Assembly (NCBI GenBank): GCA_012845835.1
Contig: JABAKD010000026.1
Span: 6,751,014 to 6,815,013, forward strand
From: Undaria pinnatifida
Taxonomy: Eukaryota; Sar; Phaeophyceae; Laminariales; Alariaceae
Direction: 5' to 3'
Length of the DNA stretch: 64,000 nucleotides
Of this stretch, positions 11,674-22,834 are shown in pieces; position 1 is the stretch's first letter; each line of letters opens with the position of its first letter. The notes below the pieces were generated by a model, which saw only the letters and a list, made by a program, of their open reading frames with translations, was not told the origin of the DNA and ran no database searches. A program made the translations under genes and the position numbers.

Positions 11674-11941
11674 TGTGAAATTAATAGGTGGAGGACACAG
11701 AGTGCCCCCTGCAGGTCTGCCAATTGGGTAGGTCCTCGGAGTACTCACTTTCGTTCCTTCGTAGAGATGTAGCTTTATTCGTTTCCACCAGAGCCCGGGA
11801 TAGCTTCTGAGATCGGAGGCGCGTGCCTCCGATCTAATTCCTAATTTCCCCGAATATAAACCGCCAACCTTATCATACGAAACCCATCCAAATGATCTCA
11901 AATTCGGATACCTACAGGCCTTTCGAGGCCGTATCTTAACA
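11674..11941 (-). repeat. LTR of Gypsy derivative
   Basis: This is a diverged copy of the 269-bp Gypsy LTRs at 18222 and 26048, ending in the same CTTAACA. Confidence 0.92.
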
Positions 11942-12841
11942 CTAGCCCACCCTGATGAGTCGCATATGCAGAAATATGGGAGATTCGGGGAAACTCCGGT
12001 TCTACGAACTAGACCATGAGTCGAAGATGCGGCTCCTCAAACCCCACTCCCACACCTCTAACCGTCTGGCTATGGAGCCAGGAACACGCGAAGAAAAGCA
12101 GTAGAAAGAAAAGCAGACCCTACAGCAAGGCAATAGTCACCCATCAAAAACTTGCCGCATGCCGCCGGCGTGGCGGGGGGGCAGAAAAGGCTCTAGAACC
12201 TGCCGCATGCCGCCGGTGTGGCGGGGGGGGGGCAGGAAAGGCTCTACGGTAAACCAACCACAGAAAAGGTACTATGGCGCATCGCAAGGTCAGGGCCGAG
12301 TGCCGTCCCAGTCGCTTTCGTGGCAGACGGGATCGAGCCATCATTCAACTGTCATGCCCATCGATGATTCATCTGACCCTTGGCTTGACCACACATCGAA
12401 CTGCTGGCCACTAGAAGAGCATCATTATGCAGAAGGTTTCGCCGTTAAGGCCAAGCCCGTATGAGGTATATACCACCATCCTCAACAGGGGTAAGGCTCG
12501 TCGAACCATTGCGGTCGTGTTCCGTGGCAGGCTCCGGCAAGCGAGACAGGAAGTCAGCGTTGCCGTTTGCGCTTCCTTTTCGGACTCGCATGTTGCTCCC
12601 GAGGCCTGGTGCTCCCGCAAGGGGACATTACAGGCCCAAATAGCCGAGGACTGGTGTTCCCAGAAGGGGACATTGCAGACCCACAAATGTCCAACGAGGC
12701 TACCGACGGGTTGGCACCGTCGGTTTTTGCCATTTTTCGGGCGCAGTTAGAGCGGATTCTCGCGCTTTTCCGCCAACGAACGATGAAAGACCCGAGGCGA
12801 GATACCACGGGTAGTATTTAGACGACAAAAAAAAACAAAGC

Positions 12842-12893
12842 AAATGATCTCAAATTCGGATACCTACAGGCCTTTCGAGGCCGTATCTTAACA
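12842..12893 (-). repeat. Truncated LTR (terminal 52 bp)
   Basis: This segment matches the last 52 bp of the Gypsy LTR in the same orientation and is followed by the duplicated GCAC. Confidence 0.88.
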
Positions 12894-12929
12894 GCACCCT
12901 CCACCCACCCACCGACCAAACCTTCACTA

Positions 12930-13240
12930 CATACAGCAGAACAGCAGTCAGCAGTACGTACATCAGAATAACAGCAGTGCAGCAGTACGTACAGCAGTAC
13001 ACCTGGTACGCGGGGCGCAGTTAGTTGGTTGGTTCTTGCGGACCTTGTATGAAACAGGAAACAGACGGGGGGGGGGTCGTTTTTTGACGATACTCGGCCA
13101 TCTCGGGGAGCGGGCGAGCCGCGGTCCACCACCCACCCACCACCCACCATGCACCCATGAACCTACCCAGTACAGCAGTACAGCAATGCAGCAGTACGTA
13201 GAGCAATACACCTGATGAAGCAGTACGTAGAGCTTACACC
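12930..13240. repeat. GCAGTACGTA short repeats, right cluster
   Basis: Several CAGCAGTACGTA and CAGCAATGCAG units alternate with C-rich CCACCCACC stretches. It is a counterpart of the cluster at 11395-11530. Confidence 0.65.
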
Positions 13241-13245
13241 TGACA

Positions 13246-15714
13246 GGCGAGCAGCAGCCGATTTGTTGGTTACAATGCTCTTGAGCTGGACGGGATTCGC
13301 CATTGTTAGGCCAAACGAAAAGCGCTCGCGTTGCCGATTCTGCGCACGGCGAGCGACGACGGCTGGACGCTGCTGTGATTGGTCCTGGTGTTGTTGTGCT
13401 TGCTGTTGACGCAGGCGTGCTTGTGGTCTCGTGCCCATGGCTGTGTCCATGGCTCAAGTGGCCAAAAAGCAATTCGAAAGTTTAATATAGTTGGAGTTCG
13501 AAAAAAAAAAAGTAGCAGGCAGCGACGAAGAAAAAGCGGGGGGGGGCAAGCGAGCCGTCCACGGTAGGGCGATTTCCACGCTCCCCCCTCGCCGAGGTGG
13601 GGCACCGACGCCCGTTCTTTCGCCGGCATGTCGTAGTGCTGCTGTGCGGATGGGACGTGGCGGCACCGCGAGGCCGCCTGAGGCCGAGTGGAGCGCGGGA
13701 GTCGCCGCTTTTTGGGGGGGTGTTTTAACCAAGATAATGTCAAAGATACCAAAAAACGTCACGACCACCTTAGCGTATTACTTCGTATAATATAATAAGG
13801 ATATTAGCTGGATTTTGGTACTTTTAAGAGTGCACGGTATTTCGGGAGGCAAGTAACTGTTTCTTGACTTTTGAAATAGTACTTTTTCACGATTGCGTTG
13901 TCTAGAATGGCATTATTTTCTCTGGATTTGAGCATTTGGAATCTGAATGGATTTTTTTCGTGTACCCGGCCGCGAGGCATTTGTCTAATATGAAAGTGAC
14001 TGCTGTCCGATTACGCTTCTTGGCAGTCCTATTCTATGGAGCTGATGAACGTTTTATAATGAAGGCTGAGTGCTGATCTTGAAAAAATTGAAAAACGTCA
14101 TCTGTGAGTACGAAAGATTGAATGGTTAAAACTCAACTTTGCAAGCTGCGTGGTACATCTATGAATCGCTAATATCATACAGAGTGCTGATTGCAGGGCC
14201 GGTGTTTGAGTTTTCGGATTGTGGAATTTAAATTTCAGATTTGAGTTTTCGGTCTCTAGATTTCGAATTTGAGTTTTTTGTTTTTTTGGACTTAGGATTT
14301 CACAACTTACATCTTAGGTTCGCGAAGATTGATGTTGGATACTGTTCCTGAATTGTGGCTCTAGATTTATGGAGTGCTTTTCAAGGACTACGGTGCTGCA
14401 ATTTTTCTTTCTTGTCATAGTAGTACTGGGAGGGTATTGATTGGCCGCATTTTTCATAGAATCGTTTTACCTTGATGACATGATGATATACCATCATGCC
14501 GTATCATTTACGAAGCAGGGAGGCTGTTGATTGTATGTTTGGATATGATACGTGTATGATGACGGTTGAGTATAGTAGAGGTTTCCAGTGATAGGTTGGC
14601 TACATGGTAGCGGGATATCGGGATGGTAGAAATATTCCGTCTATTTTGCCGTCTTCTCCCTGGCGAGCGGACTCCACGCTGTGCGTCGGCTAGAAGCAAC
14701 CTAGCATATTTTATAACTAATTTTCAAGGACGTCATTTGCACGTCTTTTACTTGTCTTCATACCGGTGACTTCACTGCCCCACTACTGTTCGCTCAACGG
14801 GTAAGCCCTCTACGCTTCGTAGGGATCAACATACAGCACCCGTCGCACGTGCTGCCCTAGCTTGATCCTGGCCTACACGCTGCGAGCGCTGTACGGGGTT
14901 CGCCTGTGAGCTCGCGCCCACCGAACCCTCCTTCCTTACTCCCTCTTGTTCGCCTGACGTTTTCGGACCCGTCTTCATCCTGCTGTTCTCCCAAGCTTCG
15001 TGGTGAACGCGAGCTAGTCTTGTCCGGCCGACGACGACACTCTTGGGATAACAGACCTTGGTAGTCTCCTTCGCCCTTGAGACTGATGGGGATGCCTTCA
15101 GATGTTTAGGTGGTTGGGAAAGACGTAGGCAGTGGTCCGGTTCAAGGAGACGAAAAAAGTGGGAAAAGTGTTTTACTCCATATTATCCTCAGCCTGGTGG
15201 GAAACAAGGCGAAAACCAAGCACTGAAGCGGTGGGGCTCGTGTCGCTCCCCAGCAGTATCTACGTCCGTCCGCTCGCTATGATCTACTCAACTATGTTCC
15301 CGTACGATGATTGACCGGACTATGTATCCACTTTCAGCTGTTGCTGGCACTTATCATTCTGAGCTTTCCAAGCACTCAAGCAACGGGGTTCGGCTTGCTC
15401 CCCAAATCTCTGCGTACGTGCGCACTCAATCATCACTCAACTACAGCAGTACGTTCCTGTACGATGACTGCTATGATTGCCTACCAATAGGTCCACTCGT
15501 AGTAATTTATGCTACGCTATGAAGTCGTCTCTACCCCTGTATCTCGTCCTACAGCAGCAGTAGTCCTACGGCAGTTCACGTTAGCTTCTCTTACCGCATC
15601 GATCCAGCGTCAGTCTCCGAATGGCCCCAGGTCTGCTTACTGGAGACTGACTCATCCCCCAGTCCCGAACTCCCAACTGCCTCGCAATTGTGCTGAAACC
15701 CAATCTCACCACAA
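13246..15714. other. No gene recognised
   Basis: This is about 2.5 kb of mixed composition. It includes poly-G and poly-A runs at 13500-13550 and an AT-richer part at 13750-14700 with recurring TTTGAGTTTTC words. I recognised no conserved protein, LTR pair or RNA gene. Confidence 0.5.
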
Positions 15715-15716
15715 TA

Positions 15717-16066
15717 GCCCACCCTGGGCCACCGTCGCCATGTAAAGGGCGTGCGGTAGAACAACTCTCGTACATGAGATTGTGTTTCGCAGAGGCTACA
15801 TGACTATAGTACCAAGCGACCCCCCCCCCGATAAACGCAGCAACCTTCCCCTAAAGAAAATACCCCGTCAAATATACTACACCTCTCGTAGAGAAAAATG
15901 ACACCTTCTGCGTACCACGATTGCGTAATTTCAAACCCCGGAAAAAAAATCTGCTAAATGCCCACCCTGGTCCGCCGTTGCCATATAAAAGGCGTGTGGC
16001 GGGACAACTCTCGTACGTGAGGTTGCGTATCGCAGGGACTACTGGACTATCGTGCCAAACCATGCC
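15717..16066 (+). repeat. Direct repeat pair, about 105 bp each
   Basis: The stretch beginning GCCCACCCTGG near 15717 recurs near 15959 at about 240-bp spacing. The copies share the GGCGTG, ACAACTCTCGTAC and CTATMGT words. The class is unknown. Confidence 0.7.
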
Positions 16067-16187
16067 ATGGAAACATCGACCCCAAAAAAAATATCCCACT
16101 AAATGTATTGTAATTCTCGGAGAACAAAATGTCCCATTTTGTGTACAGTACCCTGATTGTTTAATTGCGATTCACCCCCCCTCCCCC

Positions 16188-16330
16188 CCCACCGAAGTTA
16201 ACCTGTAGCCTGGTCTTGTCCCGCTACTCGAACATCTAACCCCGCCTCTGTTTCTGCTGGTATTGCAACCACCCGCCCCCCCCGAAGTTAACCTGCAGCA
16301 TGGCCTTGTCCCTCTGTCTGCAACCGCCGA
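16188..16330 (+). repeat. Direct repeat pair, CCGAAGTTAACCTG
   Basis: CCGAAGTTAACCTG followed by a similar CATGGCCTTGTCC tail occurs at about 16191 and 16281, each preceded by a C-rich run. Confidence 0.6.
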
Positions 16331-16389
16331 CACCCCCCCCTGCGACCATTCTACTCCAACGATGATGTGTAGTTCTTCGGAATCCGTGT

Positions 16390-17935
16390 GCGTTGATGCA
16401 CTTGCCAGCACCAAAACCCTCGCTCGTCGCTAACTGTTTTCAATGTCTCCTTCGATAGATGTACCTCGTATTGCTTCCCCAGGTCCAGCATATTTATAGT
16501 ATGCGGTAGACTTTTGCTCTGCGCGTCCTCCGCCTGTCCCACCACTCGCGCCAGCTGCTATCCTGCGTGGGTCGTTTTGAAATAGATGTACGCACACCAA
16601 CGACGTTAGGTGAGCACAGACTCGGCCGCTCTCGGACGTCACAGTCCACCATATACCCGGTCGGCACATATGTCATGTCTCTCGCCTTTTTCTCGGGCAA
16701 TAGCTCGCTTAGCTACTTGGACTCTGTACCGGCGCTATTTCGTGTTGTCTCCTCTGGCTTGCACGGGTTCTTCCGCCCAGTACCGCACCACCAAGTTCCC
16801 GTACTGCGTTAAATCCTCCTCGTGCTCCCATGTGGGGATCTCTAGCTCACCCCAGTACGTATAATATTGCACTGAGATTTTGCCGCCCAGCCCTTTCGTT
16901 ACTCGGTGCTTTCTTAGTTCTCGAGGCGTCACACGGTGTGTGTCTAGGTCTGCGGTCACGTCGTCTGTCGTCAGGTGGAACGGGAGTGAGATCTCAAAGT
17001 GTTTGTGCAGATTGTAGCTGCGCATGGCCCATGGCGAAAATCTCGACGCAGTCTCTCCTCCGTGGGGGTTAAACCATTTCTTACACCGGTGTACCGACGC
17101 GCGCGTACTTATCCCGCGATGACCGGGCTCATCAGCTTCAATATCCAATAGTAGTAGCTTCGGTCCCACCTCCTGTCCATCGGCCATTTTACCTGCGTCG
17201 ACGAATAGCATCTTATATGAATCTGTCCAACAGTTGGCTAGTTTACTGACCAGGGCAAACGCCTTAGCGTTCGAGCTGCCGTCAGTCGGTTTTATTACGT
17301 GTTTCCTCCTCCCGTAATAGTACGGTGGTCGCCATACACCCATACTCAGTCTCCCGTTTCGAACCTTATTTCGTTGTTCATAATTTTCTCGTTTTCATCA
17401 TTTGCGGCTTGATGCTTCGCCTTTGTAAGCTGGTCCTCCTCCCTTACCAGGTGGTACGCGCGCACCTGTCTATCCCTCATCAAACCCAGATAGTCGAGGT
17501 GGTCCCTCTTCTCGCTCTGGCGACCCTTCACGCCACTACCTTCAAAAGATCGTCATCGGCAACCGTGGATACCGCCCGATGTGGACTTCATTGGGCGTCA
17601 AGCCTGTACCCCTGCTCACATTGTCATTGTGCGCTGCTATGGCGTGCAATAACATGTCGTCCCAATTATTTTGGTCGTCTGGTATGAGATATGCCAACGT
17701 TTGGCACAAGTTGTGGTTCAACCTCTCTACCATGCCATTCGTTTGGGGGTGGTATGCGCTAGTATATTTTTTCACGGAGTCCAGCATCTTGAAAACCCCC
17801 CGGCACACTACTGACACAACCTCCGTTCCACGGTCAGACAAAACTGTATGTGGGCACCCCCACTTCGAAATATAATCGTGTACCATCCGTGCAGCACAAC
17901 CTTCCGTAGTTTTCTCCTCTTTCATAATTGCGTAT
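16390..17935 (-). pseudogene. Gypsy integrase and chromodomain fragment
   Basis: This is a truncated integrase of a second Gypsy family. The segment 17925-17542 encodes the D-E part of the core: a WGCPHTVLSDRG segment, then YHPQTNGMVERLN, then LTPNEVHIGRYPRLP. After a frame change, 17343-16735 encodes the C-terminal region ending in a chromodomain-like YWGELEIPTWEHEEDL stretch. More remnants run down to about 16390 and resemble the tail of the full Gypsy element at 19353. The 5' end is cut precisely where the TRIM-like element begins at 17936. Frameshifts and stops make it non-functional. Confidence 0.9.
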
Positions 17936-18019
17936 CGTTATAAGGCTTAGTTTGGGGAAGCTGTTGGTTAACCTTTTGCAACTGGTCAAACGGACTGATG
18001 CCCCACTAATTCCTTCAGA
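17936..18019 (+). repeat. Left LTR of TRIM-like element
   Basis: This 84-bp segment is colinear with 26323-26406 without gaps. A third copy, of 89 bp, lies inverted at 63723-63811. Confidence 0.82.
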
Positions 18020-18021
18020 AA

Positions 18022-18035
18022 TGGCGTCGTCGGCA
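18022..18035 (+). other. Primer-binding site of TRIM-like element
   Basis: TGGCGTCGTCGGCA starts with the TGG complementary to a tRNA CCA tail. It is the same 14 bases that begin the primer site of the Gypsy element (26045 downward), with the same 2-base spacing from the LTR. Confidence 0.82.
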
Positions 18036-18051
18036 AACCATGGGTTTTGGG

Positions 18052-18079
18052 GTCGTGGGTTCAAATCCTACCATCCACA
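18052..18079 (+). other. tRNA T-arm-like sequence (B box) in TRIM interior
   Basis: GTGGGTTCAAATCCTAC folds as a T stem-loop and contains a perfect RNA polymerase III B-box consensus (GGTTCAAATCC). It is followed by CATCCACA and an AATAATAAAC trailer. The copy at the window end has a better stem (GTGGG, CTCGAGT, CCCAC) followed by GTCCACC. No full tRNA can be folded. Confidence 0.5.
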
Positions 18080-18221
18080 ATAATAAACTTTTTCAGACTT
18101 TCCCCATGTCGAACTTGAAAAATACTCGCCCCGATATCCCCAGGAAATGAAACCGCTTGGACATTGACAGGTCCGCCCGTATATCTGGCCGACCTGGTAT
18201 CCCGCCGTTTCAGTTGGGGAG

Positions 18222-18490
18222 TGTTAAATTAAAGGTGGGGGACACAGAGTGCCCCCTTCAGGTCTGCCAATTGAGCAGGTCTTCGGAGAGTACTCACTTT
18301 CGTTCCTTCGTAGAGATGTAGCTTTGTTCGTTTCCACCAGAGCCCGGGATAGCTTCTGAGATCGGAGGCGCGTGCCTCCGATCTAATTCCTAACTTCCCC
18401 GAATATAAACCGCCAACCTTATCATACGAAACCCATCCAAATGATCTCAAATTCGGATACCTACAGGCCTTTCGAGGCCGTATCTTAACA
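18222..18490 (-). repeat. 3' LTR of Gypsy element
   Basis: This 269-bp LTR starts TGTTAAATTAAAGG and ends CTTAACA on the + strand. It differs from 26048-26316 at three positions by eye. Confidence 0.95.
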
Positions 18491-19352
18491 CTAGCCCACC
18501 CTGATGAGTCGCATATGCAGAAATATGGGAGATTCGGGGAAACTCCGGTTCTACGAACTAGACCATGAGTCGAAGATGCGGCTCCTCAAAACCCACTCCC
18601 ACACCTCTAACCGTCTGGCTACGGAGCCAGGAACACGCGAAGAAGAGCAGTAGAAAGAAAAGCAGACTCTACAGCAAGGCAATAGTCACCCATCAAAAAC
18701 CTGCCGCATGCGGCCGGCGTGGCGGGGGGGCAGAAAAGGCTCTAGAACATGCCGCATGCCGCCGGTGTGGCGGGGGGGGGCAGGAAAGGCTCTACGGTAA
18801 ACCAACCACAAAAAAGGTACTATGGCGAGGCGAGCCCTCGTCGATATAGAGGGGGACACAGGCGTTAACACAAGGGAGAAGTCATGCGAAAAACCTCCCG
18901 CGGGCCATCTGCAAGGCGGGGGGGTTAGACGGGGAAGCGACGAATACCCGGGATGGAAGGTGTCAACACCTACAGCCCCGCTAGGGGAGGAAGTGTTTAG
19001 ACGAAAAAAAACAAAAACAAAGCAGAACAAATACAACACACAAAACATAAAAGAAGACACACAGACCCGTACACTGGTCGCCCCCCGGCTCTGGGCTGAG
19101 GAGGGCGTCGGCAGGGCGAATTTGAACTATGACAAAAAGGCGACAACCCTGCGCCTCAGATAGCGGCGTTTTACCCGAACCCTGACCCGGCACTGAGCAG
19201 GGGGTTCGGCAGGACAGAATTTTTTTTTTGGAAAGAACCGCCCCAAAACTCGATGAAGACCCTCAGGACACTACGAACGACCCAAAGACAAAGACGCAAA
19301 ACTCATACCTCAAAAAATGAAGAACTATCGAGAAGCGGTGGTGGCTTGGAAG
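18491..19352 (-). other. Non-coding 3' region of Gypsy element
   Basis: This is the stretch between the end of the polyprotein and the 3' LTR. It holds a tandem pair of about 50-bp units (GCCGCATG...GGCGTGGCGGGG...GAAAAGGCTCTA) at 18702-18795. The same pair occurs in the derivative at 12155-12245. AGGGTGGGCTAG on the - strand adjoins the LTR and is the likely polypurine tract (18491-18502). Confidence 0.7.
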
Positions 19353-20777
19353 TCAACTGGCCACGGCCGCGCCTCGAGATTCGTCTACGTTACGTTGGAT
19401 TCCCCGAGGAAACGCACTGGCGATGTGAACTTGCAAGCACCAAGAGCCTCGTACGGCTCCCGTTGAAGTCGTGTAGCGCGCCGGGGGAAGAGGGAGTTTA
19501 ATCGGTCCCGGGTCGTCCAGAAAGCGGACCAGGTATACCTTGTCCTCGGTAGTGCTCGCGCTGATTTTTCCTAGCCACCATAAACCATCGTCTCCCTTGT
19601 ACCAAAAGTGGGCTCCCTTAGGAAGTACGGTGTCGTGGTAGCGACGGAGCCAATCGGTGCGGGAAACACAGGCGTAGCCCGGCGCTAGGAAACGTTCCCC
19701 GTTGTTGCGGGAGAGCTCACGCTGTGCCGCCCCGATCCGCATTCGGCGGTAAAGGCGGTTGGTTTGGCGGTGCTGGTCCGGGGTTCCGGCCCAATAACGC
19801 AAGATGTGGGAGCGGGAGAGGTGAAGGTCCATTTCCCGCTCCCAGGACGGTTCGGAGAGTCCCGCCCAATGCGTCTTGTATAGCACCGCGATGACGCCAC
19901 CTCGCCCCCGTACCGACTGATGACCAGTGATCTGCTCCACCTCCAGCCGTTGGAGGGGAGTCGAAACGTCGTCTTGAGTGACGTGGTACGGCGGGGACTT
20001 CTTGGAAAATTTGTTGAGCACATACTGTGTCAGCCCCGCCGGTAGGTATTTGGGCATGTCCCCGCTGTCGTGGGGGTTGGCACAGGGTTTGCAGCGCTCG
20101 ATAGCCACACGCCGACGAGCGTCCGAACCAGGCAGGTCGGAAGGGAGATCCAAATAAAGGAGGTTGCTCCCGAGCGGCGAGCCGTCCGGGGTCTCGGCGG
20201 CGGAGCAGGGACCGACGGCCAGGACCTTGTATGGGCCCGTCCAGTTAAGCGCGAGTTTGGCCTTGAGTACCTTGGCGTCGGTATTCGCTTTCACACCCTG
20301 GCGGATGGTAGAGGCAGAATTGTATACCCATGCCCAACCATCCACAGTGAAGTTAGGTGCTGGACGCAGCGCGTCGGCGAGGGCGGAGTTTCTGCGGTTA
20401 AGACGGGAAACGGTGAGGGCGTGGTGTGCGCGGACAATGTCGTTCGCGCGCTTTTGCCGGTCGGTGGCCAAATCGCAATAGGCCAGGTGGTCACGGGCCA
20501 GACTCTGGTGTCCCACGACACCTTTGCGGTCGAAAATCGTCAGGGGGAGCCGTGGGAGTCTGCCCATGTGGACCTCGTTGGGCGCCAAACCCGTCGCCGC
20601 GCTGACAGAGTTGTTGTAAGCGAATTCGACGTGGGGCAGATGCAAGTCCCAGTCGTCTTGTCGCTCGTTGACGACCATAGCCAGCATTTGTGCCATAGTG
20701 TGATTTACCCGCTCAACGCCCCCGTTACAGTTGGGATGGTAGGAGCTTGTAGCAAGCTTGTGTACACCTAACAGCTG
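19353..20777 (-). pseudogene. Gypsy integrase C-terminal part with chromodomain
   Basis: This continues the integrase in the same frame after a TAA at 20778-20780. The last catalytic Glu lies in YHPNCNGGVERVNH near 20720. Counting from a methionine at 20696, a GPY/F-like segment (NWTGPYKVL) sits near residues 151-159. A chromodomain at about 266-304 contains YKTHWAGLSEPSWERE. A Tudor-like tail with WWLGKI and YLVRFLDD follows. Chromodomains of chromoviral integrases bind modified histone tails and bias integration. The frame is open for 447 codons to a stop at 19353. Confidence 0.93.
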
Positions 20778-22490
20778 TTATACAGCTTGTGAAAGCTTGG
20801 AGCAGAACTGCAGTCCGTTGTCCGAGAGTATGGTGCGCGGGCACCCCCACAAGGGGATGTATTGGTTCACCAGGATATTGGCTGTACCTTCCGCGGTGAA
20901 CTCAGCGGCAGTGACGGGGAACATGTCGGCCCGACGACTGAAACGATCGGTGAACAGCAGGATGTAGGTGTTGCCTCGCGGTGTGGCCGGAAGGGGGCCG
21001 AAGTAGTCAACACTGACGGCGATACCTGGACCTTCCGGCAGAGGCATTGTGATGGGCCAGCGGACAGTCAGCCGTGGGGTTTTTCGCGCTTGGCACTTCA
21101 AGCAGTGGCGAAGCCACCACCGGGTACACACACTCATGCCAATCCACCAATAAAAGCGCTCCAGCATGCGCAACGTGCGCGTGGTGCCAAGGTGGCAGGA
21201 GGCCGTCGAGTGGCAAGCTTGCATGATCCAAGGGCGCATGAGCAGGGGAACGTAGATGCGAACTGGCTCGTTGTTTAGCAAGCAAGCAGCTCGCCCCACA
21301 GAGTTCGGTTTGTCAGAGCTTGTTTGCGGGAGTGTCGGTTTACGGACGAGCAGGACAAAGTCGTCGTCGGTTGTATGTAGTCGACCCTTATCCGCCAGTT
21401 CCTGGATGTCTGAGAGAGAGGGACGCTTGGGCGAGGGGTAGCATGCCAAGAAGTCCGGTGGCAAGGCCGACGGCCGGACGATAGAGATGTAACGTATCGT
21501 GGCGTGGCACGTCGGCTCTGCGTGTTGTTCGCGCTTCCAATCGGCATGTGAATAACGCGCGACGGAATCCGCGAATCGCAACTCAGCAGCGTCGCCGAGG
21601 GCATCCGACCTTGTAAGTGTAGCCGGCGTTTCACCAGGAGGAGGCGTAAACCGTAGGAGCGGAGTTCCCATAGGCTCTGCGTGGTCGTGGTCGGACGGAA
21701 GTGGTACCGTGTGGGCCGGCGGGTCGGCAAGAGTAGGGGTGGCGGCGACTGGCGGAGCCGGCCGCGGCCGTCGGGCTCGCGGCGGAGTCGTAACTCGTCT
21801 GGGCGATGACTGGGGAACCCCGCCGGGCCCGAAGCCATAGTCGACAGCAGGGGGTGCCTTACCAGCTGCTGTTGCTGAACGCCGGCGCGTCCGAGTGGAG
21901 ATGCGGTCCGAAAAGGGCGTCATCGTCTGGGGCGCCGGAGATCCAGGCGAGGTTGGGACCGACGCGGTCGGGCCCATGGGCTCGACGGGGTTTGTCCCTT
22001 GTACCGAGCTCCGGGAAGGAGTCGGTTGGGCCACTGATGTCGTGACAGCCGGGGCTTCGGCGGAGTCCTCGTTGGTCACGATGGGTACAGCAAAAACCGA
22101 AGCGAAATTGTAGTCGGCTGCACGCGAGCCCCCGCCTCGGCCGGGCGAGCTATCGACGGTGGTGGTGGATGCAGAAACACGAGCGACGAATCTCCTGGAA
22201 GGAGTAGGAAGGTCGTCAAGCCTCATACGTGGCCCGTGTGTGCGAAAATCGCAAAAGTCGGCAAGAGTGAGAGGAAGCCCACCCAAGGCATTACTTTCGG
22301 TGCGGGGCATTAGCTCACCCAAGCCGACACCCGGTATCGGAGAAGAAGGAGTGTACAGCCCGCAAGCCCGTATGAGGTATATACCACCATCCTCAACAGG
22401 GGTAAGGCTCGTCGAACCATTGCGGTCGTGTTCCGTGGCAGGCTCCGGCAAGCGAGACAGGCAGCGTTGCCGTTTGCGCTTCCTTTTCGG
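20778..22490 (-). pseudogene. Gypsy integrase N-terminal and core region
   Basis: This begins with the end of the RNase H connection (LSRLPEP) after the frameshift near 22485. A long Pro-Ser-Thr-rich spacer of about 280 residues follows. The integrase zinc site comes next (H and H around ACHSTASCH, then HCLKC). The catalytic Asp lies in VSVDYFGPL and the second in TILSDNGLQF. An in-frame TAA at 20778-20780 stands where relatives have Tyr in a Q-A-V-Y context, and coding similarity continues directly behind it. The spacer is unusually long for Gypsy polyproteins. Confidence 0.92.
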
Positions 22491-22492
22491 TA

Positions 22493-22834
22493 TTCGAGGG
22501 TGTAATCGAATGCGGTGAGGAACTCGAGCCATCTCTGGACTCGGCCGTTGTGATTCCCCACTTTACCTATGTTTTCCAGAGCCTTGCGGTCTGAGAATAT
22601 TCGGAACTTGGTGCCCCAAAGGTAGCCGCGGAGGCGCTTGAGAGCCCAGACGATGCTGCCAGCTTCCAAATCGAGAGGAGTCCAATGCCTTTCCGAATCG
22701 AGCGTAGCTCGACTGATGTATGCGATGGGTTTTATGGAGCCGTCCGTCTGCTCCTGTTCGAGAGCGGCTCCGAACCCGTCGATGCAGGCATCGCAGTACA
22801 CGTGGAACGGGCGAGTGCCGTCGGCGACGGCGTC
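22493..22834 (-). pseudogene. Gypsy RNase H domain
   Basis: Similarity continues in the reverse transcriptase frame after the TGA at 22835-22837. YCDACIDGFGAAL gives the first catalytic Asp, ERHWTPLDLEAGSIVWAL gives the Glu region, and FRIFSDRKAL gives the next Asp. Frame is lost at EYRKGSANGNA near 22485 through loss of four bases. The related copy at 12550-12575 still has those bases and reads N-A-D-F-L-S-R-L. Confidence 0.92.

Larger units (their letters stand above)
11674..12893 (-). mobile_element. Rearranged, internally deleted Gypsy derivative
   Basis: This 1.2-kb relative of the full Gypsy element at 18222-26316 begins with a 268-bp LTR and ends with the last 52 bp of an LTR. It is flanked by a 4-bp duplication GCAC (11670-11673 and 12894-12897). 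Inside, 11942-12275 matches the 3' internal region 18491-18830, and 12449-12585 matches the RNase H region 22368-22490. The stretch 12588-12830 matches 25640-25890 in inverted orientation. It has no coding capacity. It kept four bases (AAGT, near 12561) that the full copy lost, so it preserves an older state there. Confidence 0.88.
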
